From Pseudooceanicola nanhaiensis DSM 18065 (GTDB taxonomy: Bacteria; Pseudomonadota; Alphaproteobacteria; Rhodobacterales; Rhodobacteraceae), in assembly GCF_000688295.1 (NCBI RefSeq), contig NZ_JHZF01000011.1, positions 372,001 to 436,000 on the forward strand: 64,000 nucleotides of DNA, written 5' to 3'. How positions within the stretch are numbered: the first letter of the stretch is position 1; every line of letters begins with the position of its first letter. Position numbers and translations under genes: made by a program. Positions 25,926-36,417 of this stretch are shown here, one piece after another. The notes under the pieces were generated by a model. It was not told the DNA's origin. It ran no database searches and saw nothing but the letters and a program-made list of their open reading frames with translations.

Positions 25926-27692
25926 ATGGACGGTGCGGCGGAAGACGAGAAGGCAGTCACGCTCGACCGGCTGTCGATGGCCGCACTCGGGGCGCTGGCG
26001 GGCTTTGCCACCTGGGCGCTGGCGGAGCGGTTCGACGGCACCCGGTTCGCGCTCTTCCTCATCGTCTTCGTGATCGGCGCCTTCGCCGTCTTCTTCGCGC
26101 TCTCGGGGCCGGCCCGGCGCCTGCACGCGGGCCTCGCGGCCATCGCGCTGGTGCTGCCCGCCTCGGGGCTGCTGGTCTGGGCGAGCTTCCGCTACGAGGG
26201 GGTGGAGGGGTTCCTCGGCAGCCCGCAGGCGATCACCGCCTTCATCGCCATCGTCACGCTCGGCACGCCCTTCACCGCCGCGGCGCTGCGCCGCCCCGGG
26301 GGCTGGCGCGACTACGCCGCGCTCTTCGACCTGTCCTGGATGATCGTGGTCCGCTACGGGCTGTCCTGGGCCTTCACCGGCCTGTTCTGGCTGCTGCTCT
26401 TCCTGTCGGACGCGCTTCTGGGCATCGTCGGCATCGGCGTCATCGGCGACGTCATCGGGATCGACCCGGTGCCCTTCGCGCTGACCGGCGCGGTGCTGGG
26501 AACGGCGCTGGCGGTCATCCACCAGTACCGCAGCTACGTGTCGCCCTTCCTTCTTCTGCGGCTCCTGCGCCTGCTCCTGCCGCCGGTGCTCGCGGTGGTG
26601 CTGATCTTCCTGATCGCGCTGCCGGTGCGCGGGCTCTCGGGCCTGTTCGGCGGGCTTTCGGCCGCGGGCACGCTGATGGCGGTTGCGGTGGCGATCCTGA
26701 CGCTCGTGACCTCGGTCGTCGACCGCGACGAGAGCGCGGCGGCGCGGTCGGGCTTCATGCTGATCAGTGCCCGGATCGCCGCCGCGCTGACCCCGGGGCT
26801 GGCCGCGCTGGCGCTGATCGCCGTGTTCCTGCGGGTGGAACAATACGGCTGGACGCCCGACCGGGTGACCGCCGGGCTCGCGGCGCTGGTGCTGGTCCTC
26901 TACGGGCTGGCCTATCTCTTCGCCGTGCTGGGTGGGCGTCGCTGGGCCCGGCGCCTGCGCGAGGCGAACCTCTGGATGGCGCTCGTGGTGATCGGGATCT
27001 CGGCGCTCTGGCTGACGCCGGTGCTGAACGCGGAGCGAATCTCGACCGAGAGCCAGATCGCGCGCTACGAGAACGGCACGATACCCGCCGAGGACCTGCC
27101 GCTCTACGAGATGGCCAACGACTGGGGCCGCGCCGGCAAGGCGGGCCTTGCGGAACTGGCGGCGATGGAGGGCCGCGAGGATGCCGCACAGCTGACGCAG
27201 CTCATCGAGAAGGCCCGGAGCGCGCGCTACCGCGAGGAATACCGCCGCGACGTGACCCGGGCGGACCGACCCGAGCGGCTCGACCGGCTCGCGGCATCCC
27301 TGCCGATCCGCCCCGAGGGCGCGACGCTCGGCCGCGCGGCGCTGGACGGGCTCGACGAATATTTCGTCGACCGGATCCTGCAGGCCTGCGACCGGAGCCT
27401 GCCCGACGGGCGGCCCGGCTGCGTCCTCGTGCGCGATGCCTTCTTCCCGAACGAGACCGACCCGCAGGGGATCCTCCTGCTGCTCGAGGAGGACGGCTCG
27501 GTCACGGCGCAATACGTCGCCTTCGACAGCGGCCAGCCGCGCGTGCGCTCGCTCTTCGACGTGGAGGCGAACGTCTGGCCGCAGGTCGACCGCGAGGACC
27601 TGATCCGCGTGCTCGACGGCGATTTCACGGTCGGGCCGTCCAGCCTGCGGGCGCTGACCATCGGCGACAAGGAAATCATTCCGGACAATTGA
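25926..27692 (+). CDS. DUF4153 domain membrane protein
   Basis: The 588-residue protein has about 11 predicted membrane helices in its first 390 residues (for example FALFLIVFVIGAFAVFFAL, VLAVVLIFLIALPVRGL, MALVVIGISALWLTPVL), followed by a soluble tail of about 190 residues (from DLPLYEMANDWGR). This matches DUF4153-type proteins of alphaproteobacteria, for which no activity is established. The tail has two Cys (LQACDRSLPDGRPGCVLV) that could pair. ATG 25926 is preceded by GGGAGCGGGTC. It lies 71 bp after the MttB-like gene and 62 bp before the H-NOX-like gene. Confidence 0.82.
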   Translation: MDGAAEDEKAVTLDRLSMAALGALAGFATWALAERFDGTRFALFLIVFVIGAFAVFFALSGPARRLHAGLAAIALVLPASGLLVWASFRYEGVEGFLGSPQAITAFIAIVTLGTPFTAAALRRPGGWRDYAALFDLSWMIVVRYGLSWAFTGLFWLLLFLSDALLGIVGIGVIGDVIGIDPVPFALTGAVLGTALAVIHQYRSYVSPFLLLRLLRLLLPPVLAVVLIFLIALPVRGLSGLFGGLSAAGTLMAVAVAILTLVTSVVDRDESAAARSGFMLISARIAAALTPGLAALALIAVFLRVEQYGWTPDRVTAGLAALVLVLYGLAYLFAVLGGRRWARRLREANLWMALVVIGISALWLTPVLNAERISTESQIARYENGTIPAEDLPLYEMANDWGRAGKAGLAELAAMEGREDAAQLTQLIEKARSARYREEYRRDVTRADRPERLDRLAASLPIRPEGATLGRAALDGLDEYFVDRILQACDRSLPDGRPGCVLVRDAFFPNETDPQGILLLLEEDGSVTAQYVAFDSGQPRVRSLFDVEANVWPQVDREDLIRVLDGDFTVGPSSLRALTIGDKEIIPDN

Positions 27693-27754
27693 AGGTGTTC
27701 GTCCTCCCTTAATCCCGCGCGGCGATGCTGGGGCCAGCGGGTCGGATGGACGGC

Positions 27755-28345
27755 ATGATACACGGATTGTTCAACAAGGCGTTGCAACGCTTTGCCAGCG
27801 ACACCTACGGCGCGTCGCTCTGGGTGCGGGTCGCGGCGGGCGCGGGCCTGCCGCAACCGGATGTCGAGGCGATGATGCCCGCCGACCAGGCCAGCACCGA
27901 AGCGCTGCTGCGCGGTCTGTCGGATGCGCTCGACCGTCCCCGCGACGCGGTGCTCGAAGACGTGGGGATCTACCTCGTCTCGCACCCCTCGAGCGCCGGC
28001 ATCCGGCGGCTCCTGCGGTTCTGCGGCGCCGGGTTCGAGGAGTTCCTGCATTCGCTCGACGATCTGCCGGACCGCGCGCGGCTGGCGGTGGCCGAACTGG
28101 ACCTGCCAGCGCTGGAACTGCGCCAATGCGGGCCGGACCGCTACAGCCTCTCCTGCCGGCCGCACATGCGGGGCTTGGGGCACGTCCTCGTCGGCCTGCT
28201 GCGCGCCATGGCCGACGATTACGGCGCGCTGGTGACGCTCGAGCACCGCGAGGCCGGGCAGGGGCGCGAGGTGATCGAGATCGCGCTGGTCCTCGCCGCC
28301 TTCACCGAGGGGCGCGAGTTCGACCTCGGCGCACGGGCGGGATGA
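27755..28345 (+). CDS. H-NOX-like (HNOB) protein lacking the heme-ligand histidine
   Basis: From ATG 27755 the 196-residue protein fits the H-NOX/HNOB fold: MIHGLFNKALQRFASDTYG at the N-terminus, the helical segment GAGFEEFLHSLDDLPDRARLAVAELDLPALEL, and a C-terminal RGLGHVLVGLLRAMADDYGALVTLEH. In true heme H-NOX proteins the proximal His lies in a NLHERI-like motif; the aligned residue here is Pro 105 (DLPDR). The YxSxR heme-propionate motif is not clean either (RYSLSCRP). It may be a heme-free relative, or bind heme differently. The start is uncertain: in-frame ATG codons also lie at 27725 and 27746. Its last four bases overlap the diguanylate cyclase gene (ATGA), so they are co-translated. 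Confidence 0.75.
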   Translation: MIHGLFNKALQRFASDTYGASLWVRVAAGAGLPQPDVEAMMPADQASTEALLRGLSDALDRPRDAVLEDVGIYLVSHPSSAGIRRLLRFCGAGFEEFLHSLDDLPDRARLAVAELDLPALELRQCGPDRYSLSCRPHMRGLGHVLVGLLRAMADDYGALVTLEHREAGQGREVIEIALVLAAFTEGREFDLGARAG

Positions 28346-29331
28346 TGTCCGCCGCTCCGCCTCCGGCGCTCGACGTGCTCTGCCCGATGCACCTTCGGCT
28401 GGGGCCGCGCGGGCATATCCTGCACGCCGGCCCGACGCTGCGCCGTCTGCACGGCGCCCCGCTCGACGGGACGCGGTTTCTCGAAGCGTTCGAACCGCTG
28501 CGCCCGCGCGCGCTCGGCGGCATGGAGGATCTGCGCGCCCATGCCGGGGCAAGGCTGCGGTTCCGCCTGCGGTCCGGGCCGCGCACGGTGCTGACCGGGG
28601 TGCTCGCGCCGGAGGCGGATGGCGGCGCGCTCGTGAACCTCGGCTTCGGGATCGGCGTCGTGGACGCGGTGCGCGACCACGCGCTGACGACCGCCGATTT
28701 CGCGCCCACCGACCTCGCGGTCGAGATGCTCTTCCTCGTCGAGGCGAAGTCGACCGCGATGGAGGCGCTGCGCCAGACATCGCTCCGGTTCAACGGGGCG
28801 CGGGTCGCGGCCGAGGCGCAGGCGCTGACCGATCCGGTGACCGGGCTCAGGAACCGGCGCGCGCTGGAACTGGCGCTTGGCCACACCATCGCGGGCGGGC
28901 AGGAATTCGCGCTGATGCACCTCGATCTGGATCGGTTCAAGCAGGTCAACGACAGCCATGGCCATGCGGCAGGCGACACCGTGCTGGTCACATTGGCCCG
29001 CCGCATGACCGAAGAGCTGCGCGACGACGACACCGTGGCGCGGGTCGGCGGGGATGAATTCGTGCTGATGTTCGACCGCCTCTGCGACCCGGGCCGGCTG
29101 GCCGAGATCGCGCAGCGCCTGATCGCGCGTCTGGAAGAGCCGGTGCCGTGGCAGGGGACGGAATGCCGGGTCTCGGCCAGCCTCGGCATCACCATCTCGA
29201 CCGATTACGCGCGCCCGGACGCCGCCGGGCTGGTGGCCGATGCCGACCATGCTCTCTATGCCGCCAAGCGGGGCGGGCGGGGGCGGTTCATCTTCCACCG
29301 GGACCTCGCGCCGCCACCCCACGGCCCCTGA
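28342..29331 (+). CDS. HNOBA-type sensor diguanylate cyclase
   Basis: The 329-residue protein has an N-terminal HNOBA (heme-NO-binding associated, PAS-like) domain (about 8-120: LDVLCPMHLRLGPRGHILHAGPTL...), a short helical linker (about 125-160) and a GGDEF domain (160-320). LTDPVTGLRNRRALE, LDLDRFKQVNDSHGHAAGD and RVGGDEF (236-240) are complete, so it should be active. RDDD (227-230) is the I-site. It is co-translated with the H-NOX-like protein. Such pairs let a gas-sensing or other input protein control c-di-GMP synthesis in the cytoplasm; here the input signal is unclear because the partner lacks the usual heme ligand. Confidence 0.88.
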   Translation: MMSAAPPPALDVLCPMHLRLGPRGHILHAGPTLRRLHGAPLDGTRFLEAFEPLRPRALGGMEDLRAHAGARLRFRLRSGPRTVLTGVLAPEADGGALVNLGFGIGVVDAVRDHALTTADFAPTDLAVEMLFLVEAKSTAMEALRQTSLRFNGARVAAEAQALTDPVTGLRNRRALELALGHTIAGGQEFALMHLDLDRFKQVNDSHGHAAGDTVLVTLARRMTEELRDDDTVARVGGDEFVLMFDRLCDPGRLAEIAQRLIARLEEPVPWQGTECRVSASLGITISTDYARPDAAGLVADADHALYAAKRGGRGRFIFHRDLAPPPHGP

Positions 29332-29435
29332 ACAGGCCCCCCTCGGCGCGGCCCGAAAGAACCGCGCCACGGTCCATGGACCTCGGCCCCCGCTTCGGTT
29401 AAGCCTTGCGCGGCTTCAAAAAGGGCTTGGAAACT

Positions 29436-31640
<2,205 letters not shown>

Positions 31641-31663
31641 GGCCGGACAGGGAACGCACGGGG

Positions 31664-31691
31664 AAGGGCGCGGCGCTGGCCGCGCCCTTTT
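31664..31691 (+). terminator. Intrinsic terminator downstream of icd
   Basis: An 11-bp inverted repeat (AAGGGCGCGGC at 31664-31674 with GCCGCGCCCTT at 31679-31689, loop GCTG) is followed by TTTT (including the stem end). It lies 23 bp after the icd stop. Confidence 0.85.
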
Positions 31692-31845
31692 GCGTGAGCG
31701 GAAACCGATCAGAAGATCACACGGTTCGGCCAGTCCTCAAAACGGGCGAGCGGGACAGGTCTCAGGACCTTCCTGAACCGGTGGACGCTCGGCTCTGCGC
31801 CGGTCGTCGCGACTGGATATTCAGGGGCAATGCCTGGGCCGAGGA

Positions 31846-31862
31846 AAGGGCGCCGGGCCCTT
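31846..31862 (-). terminator. Possible weak terminator after the tRNA-Glu pair
   Basis: On the minus strand AAGGGC and GCCCTT can form a 6-bp stem (31846-31851 with 31857-31862) followed by a T-containing CTTTCC tract. It lies about 30 bp beyond the first tRNA 3' end. The U-tract is poor, so this is tentative. Confidence 0.3.
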
Positions 31863-31891
31863 CGTCACAGCCACGATCGATTGGGAAGAAG

Positions 31892-31966
31892 TGGCAGCCC
31901 GTAGGGGAATCGAACCCCTCTTTCCAGGTTGAAAACCTGGCGTCCTAACCGATAGACGAACGGGCC
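31892..31966 (-). tRNA. tRNA-Glu (anticodon TTC), copy 1
   Basis: On the minus strand the 75 bases (with encoded CCA) fold as a cloverleaf: acceptor stem GGCCCGT paired with ACGGGCT (first pair G-U), T-arm GAGGGGTTCGATTCCCC and anticodon stem CCAGG/CCTGG around the loop TTTTCAA. The loop anticodon is TTC, so it reads GAA and GAG for glutamate. The sequence is identical to the second copy 131 bp upstream. Confidence 0.95.
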
Positions 31967-32022
31967 ATCGCCGGGGCGCTGGCTATGTCTCACGGCCCGT
32001 GACCGTGTCCCTGCCGGGGGAG

Positions 32023-32097
32023 TGGCAGCCCGTAGGGGAATCGAACCCCTCTTTCCAGGTTGAAAACCTGGCGTCCTAACCGATAGACGAACGGGCC
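32023..32097 (-). tRNA. tRNA-Glu (anticodon TTC), copy 2
   Basis: A second copy, identical over all 75 bases including the CCA, in the same orientation. It is the promoter-proximal copy. The 56-bp spacer between copies has no gene and the two are probably co-transcribed. Confidence 0.95.
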
Positions 32098-32118
32098 ATC
32101 GCCGTGGCGTGAGCGGGG

Positions 32119-32146
32119 TTCTAGGGAAAGCCTCGGATCACTGCAA
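32119..32146 (-). promoter_or_regulatory. Candidate promoter of the tRNA-Glu pair
   Basis: Minus strand: TTGCAG (32146-32141) and CTAGAA (32124-32119) with a 16-bp spacer lie 22 bp upstream of the first tRNA base. The -35 match is good (4 of 6), the -10 weak. Confidence 0.4.
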
Positions 32147-32240
32147 GCGGATTTTTTGCCCGCCGTCCAGATTTTCGGCCCCGTCCGGAGGTGACGTCGC
32201 GATGCCCCGCGCGGCCCGGTTCCGGCCCCTCAGGACGGGC

Positions 32241-33986
32241 TCAGCGGCCGTCCGCGGGGGCCGCGTCGTCGAGCCTGAGCTGCACCGACTGGCGCCCGCC
32301 CCAATCGTTGATCTCGAGCCGTCCGGCGAGGTGGAAGCGCCGGCCGTTGTGGCCTGCGAGCGCGGGGCCGAGGGGGCCGTCGAAGGCGCCGAAGCTGATC
32401 GCGTCGATCCGCGCGCCGAGGCCGTCGCCGAAGGAGACCTTCAGGTGGCTGTCGCCGACCTGTTTCGCGAAGGAGATCGCGACGTCCGGGAAGGCGAAGC
32501 GCGGGGCGGGGGCGCCGGCGCCGAAGGGACCGGCATCCTCGATCCGGCGGATCAGCTCGACCGTGGCGCCGCCCGGCATCAGCACCCCGTCGAGCCGCAG
32601 GTCCGCCGCGCCGCCAAGGCCCGCGCCCTGTTTCGCCAGGAGCTCGCCCAGCCGGTCCATCGCGGCCTCCAGCCGGTCACGGGCGACGGTGAGCCCGGCC
32701 GCCATCTTGTGCCCGCCGCCCTTGATCAGGAGGCCCTCGGCCGCCAGCCGCTGGATGCTGGCGCCAAGGTCGACGCCCGCGACGGACCGGCCCGAGCCCT
32801 TGCCCTCGTCCCCGTCCAGCCCGATCACGATCGCGGGGCGGTTGGTCTGCTCCTTCAGCCGCGAGGCGACGATGCCGACGACCCCGGGATGCCAGCCCTC
32901 GCCCGCCGCCCAGGCGAGCGGGCCGTCGAGGCCGCGCGCCTCGGCCTGCGCCAGGGCGGCGGCCTGCACCTCGGCCTCGATCGCGCGCCGTTCGGCGTTG
33001 AACTGGTCCAGACGTTCGGCCATCGCCTGCGCCTCGTGCGGGTCGGTGGTCGACAGAAGCCGCGCCCCGAGATCGGCGCGCCCGACCCGCCCGCCGGCAT
33101 TGATCCGGGGGCCGAGCACGTAGCCCAGGTGATAGGACGAGGGCGCCGTCGTCAGCCGCCCGATGTCGGCGAGCGCGGCCAGCCCCGGCCTCTCGCGCCG
33201 GGCCATCACCCTCAGCCCCTGCCGCACGAGCGCCCGGTTCACCCCGATCAGCGGCGCCACGTCGGCCACCGTGGCCAGCGCCACGAGGTCGAGCATCCCC
33301 ATCAGGTCCGGTCCCTTCACGCCGCGCTCGCGGAGCTGGCGGTTCGCCTCCACCAGCATCAGGAAGACCACCGCGGCGGCGCAGAGATGGGCCAGCGCGC
33401 CGCTTTCGTCCTGACGGTTCGGGTTCACGCAGGCGACGCAGTCGGGCAGGGTCTCGCCGCCGAGGTGGTGATCGAGGATCACCACGTCGCAGCCCGCCGC
33501 CGCCACCGGCTCGTGGCTGAGCGTGCCGCAGTCGACGCAGATGATGAGGTCGTGCTCGGCCCCGAGCGCCTGCATGGCGGGGACGTTGGGTCCATAGCCC
33601 TCGTCGATCCGGTCGGGCACGTAGAGTGTCGCCTGGCGCCCCATCTGCCGCAGCCAGTCGAGCAGCAGCGCGGCCGAGGATCCGCCGTCCACGTCGTAAT
33701 CGGCGAAGATCGCGATCCGCTCGCGCCTCTCGACGGCACGGAGGAAGCGCGCGGCCGCGGTCTCCATGTCCCGGAGCGAGCGGGGATCGGGCAGCAGGTC
33801 GCGGAGGGCCGGGGCGAGGTAGGCCTCGCAGCCCGCCGCGTCGATCCCGGCGCGGGCCAGCACCTGGCAGATCGCCCGGTCCATTCCGGTCGCCTGGGTC
33901 AGTGCTTCCGAAGCCCGGTCCATCTCGACCGAGGGTCCGAGCCAGCGCCGCCCGTTCAAAGATTGCTCGACCCCGAGATACGCCAA
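32241..33986 (-). CDS. recJ: Single-stranded-DNA-specific exonuclease RecJ
   Basis: RecJ is the 5'-3' single-strand exonuclease of RecFOR recombination and mismatch repair. The 581-residue frame carries the DHH-family phosphoesterase motifs: IFADYDVDGGSSAALLLDW, ICVDCGT, and VILDHHLGGE (the DHH motif), then HLCAAAVVFLML. The DHHA1-type C-terminal part has GGGHKMAAGLT and AGEGWHPGVVGIVASRL. I chose TTG 33986, preceded by GAGGGA, because the family starts with FLGVE-like residues (here LAYLGVEQSLNGRRW); a TTG at 34007 would add seven residues. It lies downstream of hom on the same strand. Confidence 0.94.
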   Translation of the reverse strand: MAYLGVEQSLNGRRWLGPSVEMDRASEALTQATGMDRAICQVLARAGIDAAGCEAYLAPALRDLLPDPRSLRDMETAAARFLRAVERRERIAIFADYDVDGGSSAALLLDWLRQMGRQATLYVPDRIDEGYGPNVPAMQALGAEHDLIICVDCGTLSHEPVAAAGCDVVILDHHLGGETLPDCVACVNPNRQDESGALAHLCAAAVVFLMLVEANRQLRERGVKGPDLMGMLDLVALATVADVAPLIGVNRALVRQGLRVMARRERPGLAALADIGRLTTAPSSYHLGYVLGPRINAGGRVGRADLGARLLSTTDPHEAQAMAERLDQFNAERRAIEAEVQAAALAQAEARGLDGPLAWAAGEGWHPGVVGIVASRLKEQTNRPAIVIGLDGDEGKGSGRSVAGVDLGASIQRLAAEGLLIKGGGHKMAAGLTVARDRLEAAMDRLGELLAKQGAGLGGAADLRLDGVLMPGGATVELIRRIEDAGPFGAGAPAPRFAFPDVAISFAKQVGDSHLKVSFGDGLGARIDAISFGAFDGPLGPALAGHNGRRFHLAGRLEINDWGGRQSVQLRLDDAAPADGR

Positions 33987-34129
33987 TAATCCCTCACACG
34001 CGGTCAACGCGCGCGCCCCATGCCCCGATCAAACTGCGGCCACGGACCCGTTCCCGCGCCGTCCCCGGACTTCATCTTTCCATAAATACTCCCGCCGGAG
34101 GCTCCCGCCCTCGCCGGAAGCATGCCGTC

Positions 34130-35416
34130 TCACACTTCCTCGATCCGCAGCGCCACGGGATCGCCTTCGACGACCCCGGTCGCCGCCATTGCCGCGATGG
34201 CCTTGTCGAGATCGGCGCGCACGCAGCGGTGCGTGACGATCAGCACCGGCGCGGTCTGCGCCTCGTGATCGTATTGCCGCATCCGGTTGATCGAGATCCC
34301 GTGGTTGCCGAGCACGGTCGCCACCTTCGCCAGCGCGCCGGGTTTGTCCTGCAGCTCCATCCGCAGGTAGAACGCCGCGGGCGTGGCCGAGGAGGCGGGC
34401 GTCGCATCCACCAGCGAGGCGGCGGGCTGGCCGAAGACCGGCAGCCGGGTGCCGCGCGCGATGTCGCAGATGTCGCCCATCACGGCCGAGGCGGTCGGGC
34501 CTTCGCCGGCCCCCGCGCCCCGCAGCACGATCTGGCCGACCGCGTCGCCCTCGACCACCACCATGTTGGTGCCGCCCTCGAGCTGACCGAGCGGCGAGGC
34601 GGCGGGCACGAGGCAGGGCGACATGCGCTGTTCGAGCCCGCGGCCGGTCATCCGGGAGACGCCGAGCAGCTTGATCCGGTAGCCCATGTCGGCGGCCTGC
34701 CTGATGTCCTCGGTCGTGATCCGGCCGATCCCCTCGAGCTCCATCGCGTCGAAGGCGACGCGGGTGCCGAAGGCGATGGAGGCGAGGATCGCCAGCTTGT
34801 GGCCCGCGTCGATGCCGCCCACGTCGAGCTCCGGGTCGGCTTCGAGATAGCCCAGCTGGTTCGCCTCTTCGAAGACGGTCTCGTAGGGCAGGCCCGCCGA
34901 TTGCATCCGGGTCAGGATGTAGTTGCAGGTGCCGTTCATCACGCCCATGACGCGGGTGAACTCGTTCCCCGCAAGCCCCTCGAGCAGCGTCTTGATCACC
35001 GGGATCCCCCCCGCGACGGCGGCCTCGTAGCGGATCTGGCGGCCCTCGGATTCGGCCAGCTCGGCCAGCGCCTGTCCGTTCACGGCCAGCATCGCCTTGT
35101 TCGCGGTCACCACGTCCTTGCCGGCCTTCAGCGCGGCCTCGGTCGCGGCCTTGGCGGGGCCGTCCGCGCCGCCCATGAGCTCGACGAAGACGTCGACGTC
35201 GTCGCGGGTGGCGAGCGTGACGGGGTCGTCCTCCCAGGCGTAGCCGTCGATCGGGACGCCGCGGTCCTTGCCGCGGGTGCGGGCGGAGACGGCGGTGACG
35301 GTGATCTTGCGCCCGGTTCGTGCGGTCAGCATCTCGGCCTGCTTGCGGATGATGCGGAGAACGCCGACGCCGACCGTTCCCAGTCCGGCGATCCCGAGGC
35401 GCAGGGGTTCACTCAT
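34130..35416 (-). CDS. hom: Homoserine dehydrogenase
   Basis: Homoserine dehydrogenase reduces aspartate semialdehyde to homoserine for threonine and methionine synthesis. The 428-residue protein has the Rossmann loop GIAGLGTVGVGVL (about 7-19), ANKAMLA (catalytic Lys region), FEGIPVI-like AAVAGGIPVIKTLLEGLAGN, the GTCNYIL substrate region, GYLEADPELDVGGIDAGHKLAIL and a C-terminal ACT domain (about 350-428, RMELQDKPGALAKVATVLGNHGISI). The ACT domain suggests feedback regulation by an end-product amino acid. ATG 35416 is preceded by GGAG at 6 bases; an ATG 12 bases upstream is possible. recJ follows 143 bp downstream (stop to start) on the same strand. Confidence 0.94.
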   Translation of the reverse strand: MSEPLRLGIAGLGTVGVGVLRIIRKQAEMLTARTGRKITVTAVSARTRGKDRGVPIDGYAWEDDPVTLATRDDVDVFVELMGGADGPAKAATEAALKAGKDVVTANKAMLAVNGQALAELAESEGRQIRYEAAVAGGIPVIKTLLEGLAGNEFTRVMGVMNGTCNYILTRMQSAGLPYETVFEEANQLGYLEADPELDVGGIDAGHKLAILASIAFGTRVAFDAMELEGIGRITTEDIRQAADMGYRIKLLGVSRMTGRGLEQRMSPCLVPAASPLGQLEGGTNMVVVEGDAVGQIVLRGAGAGEGPTASAVMGDICDIARGTRLPVFGQPAASLVDATPASSATPAAFYLRMELQDKPGALAKVATVLGNHGISINRMRQYDHEAQTAPVLIVTHRCVRADLDKAIAAMAATGVVEGDPVALRIEEV

Positions 35417-35503
35417 GGTCTTCTCCATACTCGCGGATTTCCTACCCGGCCCGCTTAGCGCTTTGGCCGGGGCGGCGCAACGCGAAGCCGGATCGGGGAG
35501 GTG

Positions 35504-35740
35504 TCAGCTGCCCGCTGCGGCGGCCTTGCGGCGCAGCGCGTCGCCGCGCGCCTCGAGTGCCGCGGCATCGCCCGGCGCGATCCGGCCCTCGGGCAGAGCG
35601 TCGGTCAGCGACGCGGTCGGGGCGAGGTCGGGATAGGGCGCGGCCTGCGCCTCGGCGCTGACGGTCTGCTCGACCGGCGGCAGCTCGGTGCAGGCGGCGG
35701 CGGGGATCAGCAGGAGAAGGGCGAGGGTGCGCGGGCTCAT
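35504..35740 (-). CDS. Small predicted lipoprotein
   Basis: The 78-residue product has a short signal peptide ending in the lipobox PAAAC (residues about 13-17: LALLLLIPAAAC), so the mature lipoprotein begins at Cys17. The remaining 61 residues are Ala/Pro-rich with no recognised domain. AGCAG/GAG-type purine sequence lies upstream of ATG 35740. It precedes hom on the same strand by 87 bp. Similar tiny lipoproteins are common in Rhodobacteraceae; the function is unknown. Confidence 0.7.
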   Translation of the reverse strand: MSPRTLALLLLIPAAACTELPPVEQTVSAEAQAAPYPDLAPTASLTDALPEGRIAPGDAAALEARGDALRRKAAAAGS

Positions 35741-35788
35741 GTGTCAGGAATGACGCATCCCGGCGGGGCCGTCCAGCGCGTGTTGTCA

Positions 35789-35802
35789 TGAACGGGTGTT
35801 CA
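35789..35802 (+). promoter_or_regulatory. Palindromic operator candidate upstream of the TetR gene
   Basis: TGAAC-GGGT-GTTCA is a perfect 5-bp inverted repeat around a 4-base spacer, 14 bp before the TetR-family ATG. TetR-family operators often have this form, and autoregulation from such sites is common. The lipoprotein gene on the other strand shares the interval. Confidence 0.45.
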
Positions 35803-35816
35803 GATATCCTTGCGCC

Positions 35817-36407
35817 ATGACCCGCCAGACCCGCATCCGCAGCGCCGAGACCGGCGCCCGCATCCGCGCCGCCGCCCTGCGCCTCTTCGCGCGGGACGGC
35901 TATGCGGCCGTGTCGATGCGCCAGATCGCGGGCGAGGTGGGGCTGCAGGTCGGCGCGCTCTACAACCACGTTGCGGACAAGCAGAGCCTGCTGGTCGTGC
36001 TGATGCGCGAGCACATGGAGGCGCTGCTGGCCGCGCTGGACGCCGAGGCGCTGCCCGAGGCGCCGGACGCCGCGCTGGAGGGGTTCGTCCGGTTCCACAT
36101 CCGCTATCACGCGGCGCGGCCGGACGAGGTCTTCATCGCCTATATGGAGCTCAGGAACCTCGGGCCCGAGAACTTCGCCGGGATCGAGGCGCTGCGCCGC
36201 CGCTACGAGGACCGGCTGGAGGGCATGCTGGCCCGCGGCGCCGAGGCCGGGATCTTTTCGGTGCGCGATGCGCGGGTGGCCACGATGGCCGTGATCGCGA
36301 TGCTCACCGGCGTGACGACCTGGTTCCGGCCGGAGGGCCGCCTGAGCCTCGACGAGGTGGAGGCGATCTACGTCGAGATGGCGCGCAAGGCGGTCGGCGC
36401 GCGCTGA
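35817..36407 (+). CDS. TetR/AcrR-family transcriptional regulator
   Basis: The 196-residue protein has the TetR helix-turn-helix at the N-terminus (residues about 15-60: RIRAAALRLFARDGYAAVSMRQIAGEVGLQVGALYNHVADKQSLL). The LYNHV-x-x-K signature is plain. The C-terminal helical ligand-binding domain (about 70-190) includes FVRFHIRYHAARPDEVFIAYMELRNL. ATG 35817 gives the family N-terminus; an upstream open frame lacks a ribosome site. A palindromic candidate operator lies just upstream. The target genes are unknown. It converges with the BrkB-like gene. Confidence 0.92.
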   Translation: MTRQTRIRSAETGARIRAAALRLFARDGYAAVSMRQIAGEVGLQVGALYNHVADKQSLLVVLMREHMEALLAALDAEALPEAPDAALEGFVRFHIRYHAARPDEVFIAYMELRNLGPENFAGIEALRRRYEDRLEGMLARGAEAGIFSVRDARVATMAVIAMLTGVTTWFRPEGRLSLDEVEAIYVEMARKAVGAR

Positions 36408-36417
36408 GGCCCCGCCG

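Noticed and set aside
31694-31948. An 84-codon frame near the tRNA genes
   Set aside because: It runs into the tRNA-Glu sequence on the opposite strand and matches no family; it is a chance frame.
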